Notes under the pieces: generated by a model
What the model was told of the DNA's origin: nothing
The model's input: the letters and a program-made list of their open reading frames with translations, nothing else
Databases searched by the model: none
Made by a program: the position numbers and the translations under genes
Shown: positions 7,197-13,200 of the stretch, one piece after another
Layout of the letters: the number at the start of each line of letters is the position of its first letter
How positions within the stretch are numbered: the stretch's first letter is position 1
Assembly (NCBI GenBank): GCA_016872875.1
Contig: VGYW01000157.1
Coordinates: forward strand, 1 to 17,549
DNA from: Planctomycetota bacterium
GTDB lineage: Bacteria > Planctomycetota > PUPC01 > DSUN01
Length of the DNA stretch: 17,549 bases
Reading direction: 5' to 3'

Positions 7197-7750
7197 CTAT
7201 CTGAAGTCTGGAATATCCACCGGCAGGCCGACGCGCATGAAGAATCGCGCGAATGCCTGGGCAAGGTGCTCGCGGTAAGGGGGGCACAACCGCACCCTGG
7301 CGGGGATGCTGGCAGCAAACCTGCGGACCAGCGGCACGCTCAGGCTGTAGACACGACGCAAGGAGACCAGCATGTAGTCCATTCCACCCCTTCGATGTCG
7401 CACCGGTTCAGGACGTGGTAGGCGGAGAACCTGCCCCTCTTCGCGGCATTCCAGTTCTCGGGTTTCCGAAACACCCGGTCATCCCTCAACTCCTGCTTGA
7501 AGTACACAGGGCAAAGGACGACTTCGTCAATGGCGCTGGAACCGTCCGCGCGAACCACGAGATCGCACGAGTGCGACATGACGACGACATTCTGCATACG
7601 GAGGACCACATCCCGATCGGCATCAGGTGCCCCAAGAACGCCTGACGGCACAACCAATACCGGGCACCCGAGCAGGATGTCCCCCTGTTCGAGGTCCGGT
7701 CCAGAAACTTGCGCATACCAGGGGTAAGTGGGCGGTGGCGGGAGTCCCAT
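7197..7750 (-). pseudogene. conserved hypothetical gene with a single frameshift
   Basis: From the ATG at 7750 the first frame reads PDLEQGDILLGCPVL, VVVMSHSCDLVV and RFSAYHVLNRCDIEGVE. It then goes out of frame near 7385-7400 and would end soon after. The neighbouring frame continues with MDYMLVSLRRVYSLSV, RLCPPYREHLAQAFARFF and MRVGLPVDIPDFR, stopping at 7197. The two halves together make a plausible ~184-residue protein. From memory, similar conserved proteins occur with a 'vv.tqSCDL' strand and a C-terminal 'PPYREHLsQAFARFFMRVGLP'; no function is known to me. One base added in GAAGGGGTGGAATGG would restore the frame, so this is either a recent mutation or a sequence error. The start lies 4 bases after the stop of the small gene at 7755, so the two were co-transcribed. 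Confidence 0.6.
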
Positions 7751-7754
7751 GCGC

Positions 7755-7961
7755 TCACTCCACCATGTCTGGTTCGTCTTCGATTATCTTGGGAGGACGT
7801 TTCGGCCCGTGGACGATCCTGACTCTGATCACTCTAGTCGGGCGAGGCGGAAGGGGATCTATCTCAGTATCCCAATCAAGCATGTCCTCCTCATCCGCTT
7901 TCGTCGTGAGATGCACCTGCCTTGTCGGTCGCAACACAGATTTCTGCTTAGGCACAGCCAT
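7755..7961 (-). CDS. small acidic-middle protein, paralogue A
   Basis: The 68-residue protein is chosen to start at ATG 7961 (MAVPKQKSVLRP), which has GGAGAAAGGGG just upstream. It contains a basic N-terminus, an acidic DEEDMLDWDTEID patch, then a basic PRPTRVIRVRIVHGPKRPPK. It is clearly paralogous to the gene at 8098-8295: same MAVPKxK start, DExDMxDWD core and PRxxRxxxVR segment. The opening recalls ribosomal L32 (MAVPK), but the rest does not match L32. Function unknown. It lies 4 bases upstream of the frameshifted conserved gene, so it may be a partner or regulator of that protein. Confidence 0.7.
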   Translation of the reverse strand: MAVPKQKSVLRPTRQVHLTTKADEEDMLDWDTEIDPLPPRPTRVIRVRIVHGPKRPPKIIEDEPDMVE

Positions 7962-7999
7962 GGTGCCAACCCCTTTCTCCAAGTTCTCCCTTCCTCGAT

Positions 8000-8028
8000 G
8001 GTTAACACTGCCCGGCCGGAAAAGTCAA
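8000..8028 (-). promoter_or_regulatory. promoter of small gene A, shared with paralogue B
   Basis: On the minus strand TTGACT (8028-8023) and TTAACC (8005-8000) are 17 bases apart, about 40 bases before the ATG at 7961. The same arrangement is repeated before the paralogous gene at 8295. The spacer has diverged but GGCTTGACTTT and GTGTTAAC are kept, which supports these blocks as functional promoter elements. Confidence 0.55.
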
Positions 8029-8097
8029 GCCCAGAGATCAGGGCAGGAGACCGGCTTATCCCATGGGTTGGACGTGGCAGTTGTTGAACCCATCTGC

Positions 8098-8295
8098 TTA
8101 GTCGAGTGGCTCTTCCCTGGCGTGGAACGGGAGCTTCCCAGCCTTGACAAACCGCACCCAGACTGTCCGCGACGGCCATCGCGGGGGGCTGGCGATGCGG
8201 TAGTCCCAATCCACCATGTCGTCCTCGTCCACCCTTAACGCGGGTGGCCTTCGCCTTCGCGGCGCCGGACTCGGCTTCAGCTTCGGCACAGCCAT
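8098..8295 (-). CDS. small acidic-middle protein, paralogue B
   Basis: The 65-residue protein from ATG 8295 (MAVPKLKPSPAPRRRRPP) shares its start, a DEDDMVDWDYRI core and a PRWPSRTVWVRF segment with the gene at 7755-7961. AGAAAAGGG precedes the ATG. The next upstream ATG (8316) would add MEKRVDT; its counterpart in paralogue A is a TTG, and it would overlap the ribosome-binding site, so the shorter start is preferred. It has its own promoter. Function unknown. Retention of the same fold-like core after clear divergence argues that both copies are real genes. Confidence 0.65.
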   Translation of the reverse strand: MAVPKLKPSPAPRRRRPPALRVDEDDMVDWDYRIASPPRWPSRTVWVRFVKAGKLPFHAREEPLD

Positions 8296-8333
8296 GGTGT
8301 CTACCCTTTTCTCCATGCCCTCCCTTCTTTCAT

Positions 8334-8362
8334 AGTTAACACGAGCGGGCCTGCAAAGTCAA
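8334..8362 (-). promoter_or_regulatory. promoter of small gene B
   Basis: On the minus strand TTGACT (8362-8357) and TTAACT (8339-8334) have a 17-base spacer. Placement relative to the ATG (8295) matches that of the paralogous promoter at 8000-8028. Confidence 0.55.
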
Positions 8363-8477
8363 GCCTGAGCCGCGGGGATCGCTTGGGCGTGGTGCGTTCC
8401 GGACACACCCTGCCCCCTTGGCCGGAATGGTGCGCGGCAGGCGCGGCGCAGGCGAGAAGCAAGGGAGGACCAGGAGT

Positions 8478-8496
8478 TGCGAACTGGCGGTTCGCA
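8478..8496. repeat. short inverted repeat TGCGAAC/GTTCGCA
   Basis: A perfect 7-bp inverted repeat with a 5-base loop lies 20 bases to the left of the 36-bp palindrome. It could be an operator or a small hairpin. The rest of 8363-8516 shows no gene that I can support. Confidence 0.5.
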
Positions 8497-8516
8497 GCCA
8501 GGAACGGGCTCCTAGA

Positions 8517-8552
8517 AGATAATTGCAGAGTCATATGACTCTGCAATTATCT
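8517..8552. repeat. perfect 36-bp palindrome without spacer
   Basis: Eighteen-base arms (AGATAATTGCAGAGTCAT and its exact reverse complement) meet directly at 8534/8535. The element is about 36% G+C in otherwise GC-rich DNA. It lies 60 bases past the end of the fucosidase gene. As RNA it would give a ~16-bp stem. No T-tract follows on either strand, so it is not a standard intrinsic terminator. Other possibilities are a dyad operator, a recombination site, or two fused inverted repeats of a mobile element. Confidence 0.95.
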
Positions 8553-8612
8553 CTCCGGCACACGCTCCCACCGGCGGCACACTCGCGGTGGCCAACACGG
8601 ACCACGCCCGAA

Positions 8613-9620
8613 TCACTTCTGCGTTGGCTCCCTCCGCAGCGCGGCGCCGAGCTGGCGGAGGGCGGTGGCCTCGTCGGGGTGGATGTCGCCGTAGGGGCGG
8701 GGGCCGACGTTGAGCATGAAGGTGGCGCCGCGGCGATTGGCTTCGCGGAGCTTCGGCAGGATGTCGGCGCTGCCCTTCACGGCGTGGCTGCGGGGGGCGT
8801 AGGCCCAGCCGCTGTTGAGGTTCCACCAGACCGCCTTCGGCTTGTCGCCGACCTCGGTGGTGTTGAAGCCCACCGTGTTCTCGCCCGGCATGTCCAGCTC
8901 CCACACCTGGTAGTCCTCGCCGGGCAGCGGCAGGACGTGGGTGTTGTTGACCACCACGGCGTCGGGCTGGAGGGAGTGGATGAGGTCGTAGGTGCCCGCG
9001 AGGTGCCACGGGCCGCGGGGCGGGAAGTAGAGCTGTTCGTCGGGCGTGTCGAACTCTGCGCGGGGCCAGTAGCCGTCGAAGAGGATGCCGCCGATCTTGC
9101 CGAAGCGGGTGCAGAGCTCGCGGACGTGGCCCTGGTAGTAGGCGACGTAGGCCGGCCAGTCGGCGCGGTAGGCGGGATGCGTCCAGTCGAGGATCGAATA
9201 ATAGAAGTGGAGTGCGATGCCGCGGTCGCGGAGGGCCGTGGCCAGTTCCGCCAGCACGTCGCGCTTGAACGGCGTGCTCGTGATCTTCCAATCGGTCGAG
9301 GGGGTGTCCCACAGGCAGAAGCCGTCGTGGTGCTTGGAGGTGATGAGGAGGAACTTCTGGCCGGCTTCCAGCATCAGGTCCGCCCACTCCTCGGCGCAGA
9401 AGCGGACGGGGTTGAACTGCCCGAGCCGCTCGCGGTAAGTGGCGAGCGGGATGCGCTCGACGTAGTAGACCCATTCGCCACGTCCGTTGAGCGAGTAAAG
9501 GCCCCAGTGGACCGACAGGCCGAACCGCGCGTCCACGAACGCCTTGACCCCCTCGGGCGTGGCCTGGAGCCTTGCCGCGCTCGTGTCCTCCACCTGGTAG
9601 CCGCTCGCCACCGTCCTCAT
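8613..9620 (-). CDS. alpha-L-fucosidase, glycoside hydrolase family 29, compact cytoplasmic form
   Basis: The 335-residue protein is a GH29 (beta/alpha)8-barrel. It has FGLSVHWGLYSLNGRGEW (33-50), ITSKHHDGFCLWDT (93-106), GGILFDGYW (177-185) with D182 as the expected catalytic nucleophile, and the late TFMLNVGPRPYGDIHPDE. It should release alpha-L-fucose from oligosaccharides by a retaining mechanism. It stops soon after the barrel and lacks the C-terminal beta-sandwich of many ~450-residue members. The start is ATG 9620, with AAGGGGAAGAG before it. A longer reading frame to 9722 runs through a repeat and is not real coding. No signal peptide, so it likely acts on imported oligosaccharides. 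Confidence 0.93.
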   Translation of the reverse strand: MRTVASGYQVEDTSAARLQATPEGVKAFVDARFGLSVHWGLYSLNGRGEWVYYVERIPLATYRERLGQFNPVRFCAEEWADLMLEAGQKFLLITSKHHDGFCLWDTPSTDWKITSTPFKRDVLAELATALRDRGIALHFYYSILDWTHPAYRADWPAYVAYYQGHVRELCTRFGKIGGILFDGYWPRAEFDTPDEQLYFPPRGPWHLAGTYDLIHSLQPDAVVVNNTHVLPLPGEDYQVWELDMPGENTVGFNTTEVGDKPKAVWWNLNSGWAYAPRSHAVKGSADILPKLREANRRGATFMLNVGPRPYGDIHPDEATALRQLGAALRREPTQK

Positions 9621-9663
9621 CTCTTCCCCTTTCTTCTCAAGGCGGCTTGTGGCCGCAACTAAA

Positions 9664-9738
9664 GAGGATGATTGGATGGGTGGATGAATGGATGATTGTC
9701 TGAAGTTCATCCACCCATCCATTCATCCATTCATCCTC
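9664..9738. repeat. imperfect 32-bp inverted repeat built from GGATGAAT-type units
   Basis: The left arm (9664-9695) and right arm (9707-9738) pair at about 27 of 32 positions across an 11-base loop. Each arm consists of tandem ATGGATGA/TCATCCAT units. It lies in the ~300-base gap between the fucosidase start (9620) and the DUF3800 stop (9924). Otherwise that gap holds only the dam C-terminal fragment, its hairpin, and about 75 bases in which I recognise nothing. Confidence 0.75.
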
Positions 9739-9746
9739 GCCGACAC

Positions 9747-9761
9747 GCGCGCAAGGCGCGC
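9747..9761 (-). terminator. hairpin after the dam 3' fragment
   Basis: GCGCGC (9747-9752) and GCGCGC (9756-9761) form a 6-bp stem with a 3-base loop, about 12 bases beyond the stop of the dam C-terminal fragment. It may be the old terminator of the resident gene, but there is no U-tract. Confidence 0.35.
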
Positions 9762-9773
9762 ACGAGTCAGGGT

Positions 9774-9845
9774 TTAGTAGTTCAGGACGATGAGCTCCTC
9801 GATCTTCCCGCGGCCGCCGCCCCTGGAGTTGATCGCCCCGCGGCG
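9774..9845 (-). pseudogene. C-terminal fragment of a D12-class (Dam-like) DNA methyltransferase
   Basis: The last 23 codons before a TAA at 9774 read RRGAINSRGGGRGKIEELIVLNY. This is the Dam-family C-terminus. The intact gene nearby ends RAIGSRADSRKLVEEVVVMNY, and E. coli Dam has ISSNGGTRKKVDELLALY. An in-frame stop lies just upstream (TAA near 9867), and no start or motif precedes it. It is on the same strand as the N-terminal dam fragment at 11837-12259, so the two appear to be ends of one gene, now separated by the DUF3800-dam cassette. Confidence 0.7.
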
Positions 9846-9923
9846 AGGAGTAGTCCATACTGGCAGTTATCCCAGAACTGGCGGAAGAACGAGTTGCCAC
9901 CAGAGACCTCCCCGGGCGAACCT

Positions 9924-10718
9924 TCAATCGCTGCTCGCCAAGTCCTGCGGCTTGACGTAGGGGACCTCGCGGTGCAGCCGAACCTCTCGTGTTCTCGGCC
10001 TCGCCCTGAACTCCTCCGGTGGGAAGTGCCAGATATTGAAGTGCGAGTTGGGCATCGTGTCGTACCAAAGCGCATCCCACCCCAGCATCATGGCAAGCCG
10101 GTTGACAAGAAGGCGCTTGCCTCGCCGCAGCATCGACGAGCCTGCCAGGTACTCGCGGTGGCTGGCGGTGATCGCCCCTGTGAGTACGTCGGCGATCTGA
10201 ATGCCGGCCACAAGTTTTGAGTCGGACTTGGTGACGTGCGTGATCTTGGAGCGGGCGCCGATCCTTGCAAGCATGTAGTTCGTGATCTTCTCCATGACCT
10301 CGTCATGCTTCTCGTACCGGTCCGTGCGACGGTCGATGTACACTTCGAACTCACCCTGTCGCCTCTTCGCCAAGTCGTTCATAAGCAACGTGTAGGTCTT
10401 GTAGAATGCCTCCTCCCTGTCGGCACCTGGGGAACTCCAGAGGCGGTAGTGACCCTTGTGAACGACGATGGTGCCAAAGGTCAGATTGGTCTGCTGGATG
10501 ATGCCCATCCAATCAAGGACAAAGTTGATGGACCCATGGCTTGACCCGATGTCATTCCACTTCAGCTCGTGAGCAACACCGTGTTGGCCGCGGAGCTTGT
10601 CGAACGCGTCCACGAAGGCGTCCTGGACCACTGATGGGACAACGAGCGCCCCAATGCCATAGCAGGGGCTGTCAGGTGATGTGGCGCTTTCGTCGGCGAA
10701 CACGAGAAGCTTGGACAT
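9924..10718 (-). CDS. DUF3800 family protein, copy 2, paired divergently with a dam-like gene
   Basis: The 264-residue protein starts at ATG 10718 (MSKLLVFADESATSPDSPCYGIGALVV), with GGGAGG upstream. D9/E10/S11 is the DUF3800 'D-E-S' strand. It has HELKWNDI, FEVYIDRRTDRYEKHDEV and SKLVAGIQIADVLTGAI, the conserved 'Q-x-A-D' helix. A predicted RNase H-like fold with acidic residues makes nuclease activity possible but unproven. It shares only family motifs with copy 1 at 1177, so it is not a recent duplicate. It is divergent from the intact dam-like gene, with 178 bases between the start codons. Both genes lie inside the broken resident dam, suggesting that they arrived together. Confidence 0.85.
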   Translation of the reverse strand: MSKLLVFADESATSPDSPCYGIGALVVPSVVQDAFVDAFDKLRGQHGVAHELKWNDIGSSHGSINFVLDWMGIIQQTNLTFGTIVVHKGHYRLWSSPGADREEAFYKTYTLLMNDLAKRRQGEFEVYIDRRTDRYEKHDEVMEKITNYMLARIGARSKITHVTKSDSKLVAGIQIADVLTGAITASHREYLAGSSMLRRGKRLLVNRLAMMLGWDALWYDTMPNSHFNIWHFPPEEFRARPRTREVRLHREVPYVKPQDLASSD

Positions 10719-10840
10719 GACCGCACCATCCTCCCAATGTGGTCCCGCAGTCATTGGCAGGCGTCGCTAATCTCCTACCATTTACCCTTCAGATGATAGC
10801 GCCAAAGGGCCGTTGGATCAAGAACCCGCGTGATCCGTGC

Positions 10841-10869
10841 TTGACGCCATCGTGGCGGTTACGTAGAAT
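10841..10869 (+). promoter_or_regulatory. sigma70-type promoter of the intact dam-like gene
   Basis: TTGACG (10841-10846) and TAGAAT (10864-10869) are 17 bases apart, each matching consensus at 5/6. AAGGAGG at 10881-10887 then gives a near-perfect ribosome-binding site 9 bases before the ATG at 10897. Confidence 0.75.
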
Positions 10870-10896
10870 GCCGTCACCGCAAGGAGGATCCCAGAT

Positions 10897-11790
10897 ATGG
10901 CCCCGGCCGCGAGAGTCCCGACCGGGCTCTTGTTGGACATGGCGATGGCGACACCGTTCCTCAAGTGGGCAGGCGGCAAGGGCCGCGTCTTGCACCAGCT
11001 TGAGCCATTCCTGCCGCAGGCGTTCAACCGCTACATTGAGCCGTTCGTTGGCGGCGGAGCATTCTTCTTCCACTTGAGCACAGCCGGTAGGCTTGCCTCT
11101 GGCGCCATCCTCAACGACCTAAACCGGGAGTTGATGAACTGCTACAGGGTGCTTCAAGACCCCGCGAGTGTCCCGGACCTCATCTCGCTGCTCCGTCGGT
11201 ATGCCCACTACACCCAGGATCCAGGTTTCTACTACAGACTCCGAGCCTTGGATCGCTCTCCGGACTTCATGGCGAAGCACACTAAGGTCCAGCGCGCGGC
11301 GAGGACCATCTTCCTCAACCGTACATGCTACAACGGCCTCTATCGGATAAACGGCAAAGGGTGGTTCAACGTCCCATACGCTCAGTGCTCACGTGCGAGG
11401 AGACTATTCCGCCAAGACAACCTATGGGCATGTCATCGCGCGCTTCAAGGCGTCGAGCTCACAGAGGGGAGTTTTGAGAAGTGCCTGTGCCGCGCTCGCC
11501 CCGCGGACTTCGTCTACCTTGATCCGCCCTACGACCCCCCAAGCAACACTTCTTTCTTCACGTCGTACAACGGCAGCAAGTTTGGTGAAGACGACCACAA
11601 ACGCCTGTCCGACGACTTCCGCGCCCTGCACCGTGCAGGGTGCCTCTTGATGCTCAGCAATTCCGCCACTCCCTTTGTGCGAAGCCTCTACCAAGGGTTC
11701 CGGATTCAGCAGGTTCTTGCCTTCCGGGCCATCGGCAGTAGGGCTGACAGCAGGAAGCTTGTTGAGGAAGTGGTGGTCATGAACTACTGA
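10897..11790 (+). CDS. dam: D12-class adenine-specific DNA methyltransferase (Dam-like), intact
   Basis: This 297-residue N6-adenine methyltransferase has all family motifs. FLKWAGGKG (21-29) and EPFVGGGAFF (48-57) form the S-adenosylmethionine site. FLNRTCYNGLYRINGKGWFNVPY (139-161) is the Dam-type loop. YLDPPYDPP (207-215) contains the catalytic DPPY (209-212), and VEEVVVMNY closes the protein. Dam-type members usually modify GATC; the specificity here is not proven. There is no restriction endonuclease of a recognised type beside it, only the divergent DUF3800 gene. A strong promoter and ribosome-binding site are present. It is about 60% identical by eye to the broken dam N-terminal fragment that converges on it from the right, over the alignable ~125 residues. 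Confidence 0.92.
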   Translation: MAPAARVPTGLLLDMAMATPFLKWAGGKGRVLHQLEPFLPQAFNRYIEPFVGGGAFFFHLSTAGRLASGAILNDLNRELMNCYRVLQDPASVPDLISLLRRYAHYTQDPGFYYRLRALDRSPDFMAKHTKVQRAARTIFLNRTCYNGLYRINGKGWFNVPYAQCSRARRLFRQDNLWACHRALQGVELTEGSFEKCLCRARPADFVYLDPPYDPPSNTSFFTSYNGSKFGEDDHKRLSDDFRALHRAGCLLMLSNSATPFVRSLYQGFRIQQVLAFRAIGSRADSRKLVEEVVVMNY

Positions 11791-11818
11791 CGGGTTCTCG
11801 GGCCGTTCTCTGCTCTGG

Positions 11819-11841
11819 CCTGCCCACCTCCTGGGGGCAGG
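11819..11841 (+). terminator. hairpin after the intact dam-like gene
   Basis: CCTGCCC (11819-11825) pairs with GGGCAGG (11835-11841) across a 9-base loop, about 30 bases after the stop codon at 11790. There is no strong U-tract, so it is a weak terminator call. It also coincides with the right-hand junction of the cassette. Confidence 0.4.
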
Positions 11842-12259
11842 TGTGGTTCAGGAAGATCGCCCGTGCCGCCCGCTCCGCGGGGCTGAATCGCTGGACGAAG
11901 GCGGGATCGCGGTCCCACGCCCGAACGCTATAGTAGTGCTCTGCGCTGAGCCGGTGCCGGGCGTGCGTCCGCAGCAGCCGAAGAAGCTCAGGAACGCTCT
12001 CGGCGTCCTGAAGGACGCGGTAGCAGTTGATCAGCTCGGGATTGACATCGCTGAGCGTGGCGCCGTGCTCGATGCGGCCCAAGTTGCGGAGGCGGAAGAA
12101 GAGCGCGCCGCCGCCGAGGAACGGCTCGACGTAGCGGCGGAAGCTGGCCGGCAGGAGGGGTTCGAGCTGGGCGAGGAGTTGCCCCTTGCCCCCCGCCCAC
12201 TTGAGGAACGGGGTGGCCTGCGCGGTCAGTCCGGGAATCAGGCCGCCCACATGCGCCAT
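11837..12259 (-). pseudogene. N-terminal fragment of a resident Dam-like methyltransferase
   Basis: From ATG 12259, preceded by GAGGAGG, the frame gives ATPFLKWAGGKG (15-26), VEPFLGGGALFF (44-55) and RAARAIFLNHTC (130-141). It then leaves homology abruptly where full-length relatives continue YNGLYRIN. The remaining 19 codons (PQEVGRPEQRTAREPVSSS) are read through the cassette junction into the 3' end of the intact gene, to 11777. The DPPY catalytic motif is missing, so the product cannot methylate DNA. The protein's proper C-terminus is found 2 kb away at 9774-9845, in the same orientation. About 110-130 middle codons are lost. Confidence 0.8.
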
Positions 12260-12293
12260 CGCGCCTCCTCTTCGCTCTGCCCGCCACCGCCCT

Positions 12294-12490
12294 CATAGTG
12301 TGTCAAACATCAGTGGCGCAGTTGACACACTATGGGAAAAACGGCCCCGGATGCGTCCGGATCGCCAAGATGCCCGTAGTGTGTCAGGTTTGGGGTTGAC
12401 ACAGTATGGCGGGACCGCCCCGGAAGCGTCCGGATCGCCAAGACGCCCATAGTGGGCCAAACACCAGGGGCGCGGGGTTGGCACAGTATG
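12294..12490. repeat. threefold hairpin repeat with conserved linkers
   Basis: Three copies of an inverted repeat CATAGTGTGTCAA ... TTGACACACTATG lie at 12294-12334, 12375-12408 and 12448-12490. They are joined by two near-identical ~40-base linkers sharing GCGTCCGGATCGCCAAGA. Copy 1 is a perfect 13-bp stem. In copy 3 a T to C change in the left arm is matched by A to G in the right arm, so pairing is kept. It occupies the gap between the transglutaminase-like gene and the broken dam. The linkers are conserved, which excludes a CRISPR array. Confidence 0.85.
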
Positions 12491-12498
12491 CTCTCTCC

Positions 12499-13179
12499 TC
12501 ATCGTGTCTTGCGCGATGGGCGGAAGAGGCCCTTCGGGTCGGCGCCGAGGAGGCCGGCGCGGTAGGTCCGCTGGTCCACGAGGGTGAGACGCGCGGCCAT
12601 CGCGGGGGTGATGAGGCGGACGAGGCGGAACTCGTCAATCCGGTCGGCAATCGCCTCGAGGTGCCCGTCGCTCGTCATCCAGTGGAGCCTGTCGTAGGCT
12701 CGGAGGTTCATCGGGCCGCGGTAGCCGCGGAGGGTCCGCAGGCGGTGAACGCTGAAGTAGCAGGGGAAGAAGGAGAGTGCGAGTTCGCGGAACGAGCGGT
12801 AGATGGCGTCGCGGAAGCGGAGGCCGACGATGTTGCTCTTGGCCACGGCGCCCCAGTGGCGACCGCGCCGGAAGGGGGCGAGGAGGTGGACGTCGTCCAG
12901 CCCTTCGGGCGCGACGAGTTCGAGGACGAGGGGCGGGAAGCCGATTCTGCGGAGCGCGGCGGCCGCGAAGAGCGCGCCGTCGAAGCAGTGCGCCCGCCTG
13001 TCCCGCACCACGCGCAGCGGGCAGCGGTAGATGGGCTCGGTGCTGTAGGGGATGGCGTCGAGGAACGCCTGGATAGCCACTGGGCTGGTCCAGCGTGCGG
13101 CCAGCCGCCGCTCGCGCGGCCTCAGGCTCGCCTCGAACCGCTCGGCCTCAGTTCGCCCGTCCGCTCTAGGCAGGCTCAA
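12499..13179 (-). CDS. transglutaminase-like conserved hypothetical protein
   Basis: The 226-residue protein has HCFDGALFAAAALRRIG (64-80) and then DDVHLLAPFRRGRHWGAVAKSNIVGLRFRD (95-124). A Cys at the start of a helix (C65), followed by an Asp-x-His strand (D96, H98), is the arrangement of transglutaminase/papain-like folds. From memory, a conserved bacterial family has this 'CFDGALFAAAALR' helix and 'GAVAKSN' strand, without known function. There is no signal peptide. The start is TTG at 13179, the only start before an in-frame stop, with GGGAG 8 bases upstream. It follows directly after a TA relic. A protease, amidase or non-catalytic role are all possible. Confidence 0.6.
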   Translation of the reverse strand: MSLPRADGRTEAERFEASLRPRERRLAARWTSPVAIQAFLDAIPYSTEPIYRCPLRVVRDRRAHCFDGALFAAAALRRIGFPPLVLELVAPEGLDDVHLLAPFRRGRHWGAVAKSNIVGLRFRDAIYRSFRELALSFFPCYFSVHRLRTLRGYRGPMNLRAYDRLHWMTSDGHLEAIADRIDEFRLVRLITPAMAARLTLVDQRTYRAGLLGADPKGLFRPSRKTR

Positions 13180-13200
13180 CGCGCGACTCCCTGGAGAGAC

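Noticed and set aside
7380..7405. Programmed -1 ribosomal frameshift
   Set aside because: No X-XXY-YYZ slippery site or downstream pseudoknot is visible; a mutation or sequence error is simpler.
7755..7961. Ribosomal protein L32 (MAVPK start)
   Set aside because: Only the first five residues agree. The L32 zinc cysteines and the basic KxSxSRRDxRRA segment are absent, and a paralogue lies next to it.
8301..8546. Minus-strand 81-codon frame starting in the palindrome
   Set aside because: It has no ribosome-binding site, has low-complexity composition and overlaps the small gene B promoter and start. Its start peptide only mirrors the palindrome.
8517..8552. Standard intrinsic terminator of the fucosidase
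   Set aside because: The stem is AT-rich and no T-tract follows on either strand, so it is reported as a palindrome of unknown role.
8523..9662. Plus-strand open frame opposite the fucosidase
   Set aside because: It starts inside the 36-bp palindrome and is antisense to a well-supported GH29 gene.
9621..9722. N-terminal extension of the fucosidase by 34 codons
   Set aside because: The extension is encoded by the hairpin repeat and has no family similarity. ATG 9620 has a proper ribosome-binding site.
12294..12490. Possible CRISPR array (repeated units at 73-81 bp period)
   Set aside because: The segments between the repeats are nearly identical instead of unique, only three units exist, and no cas gene is nearby.
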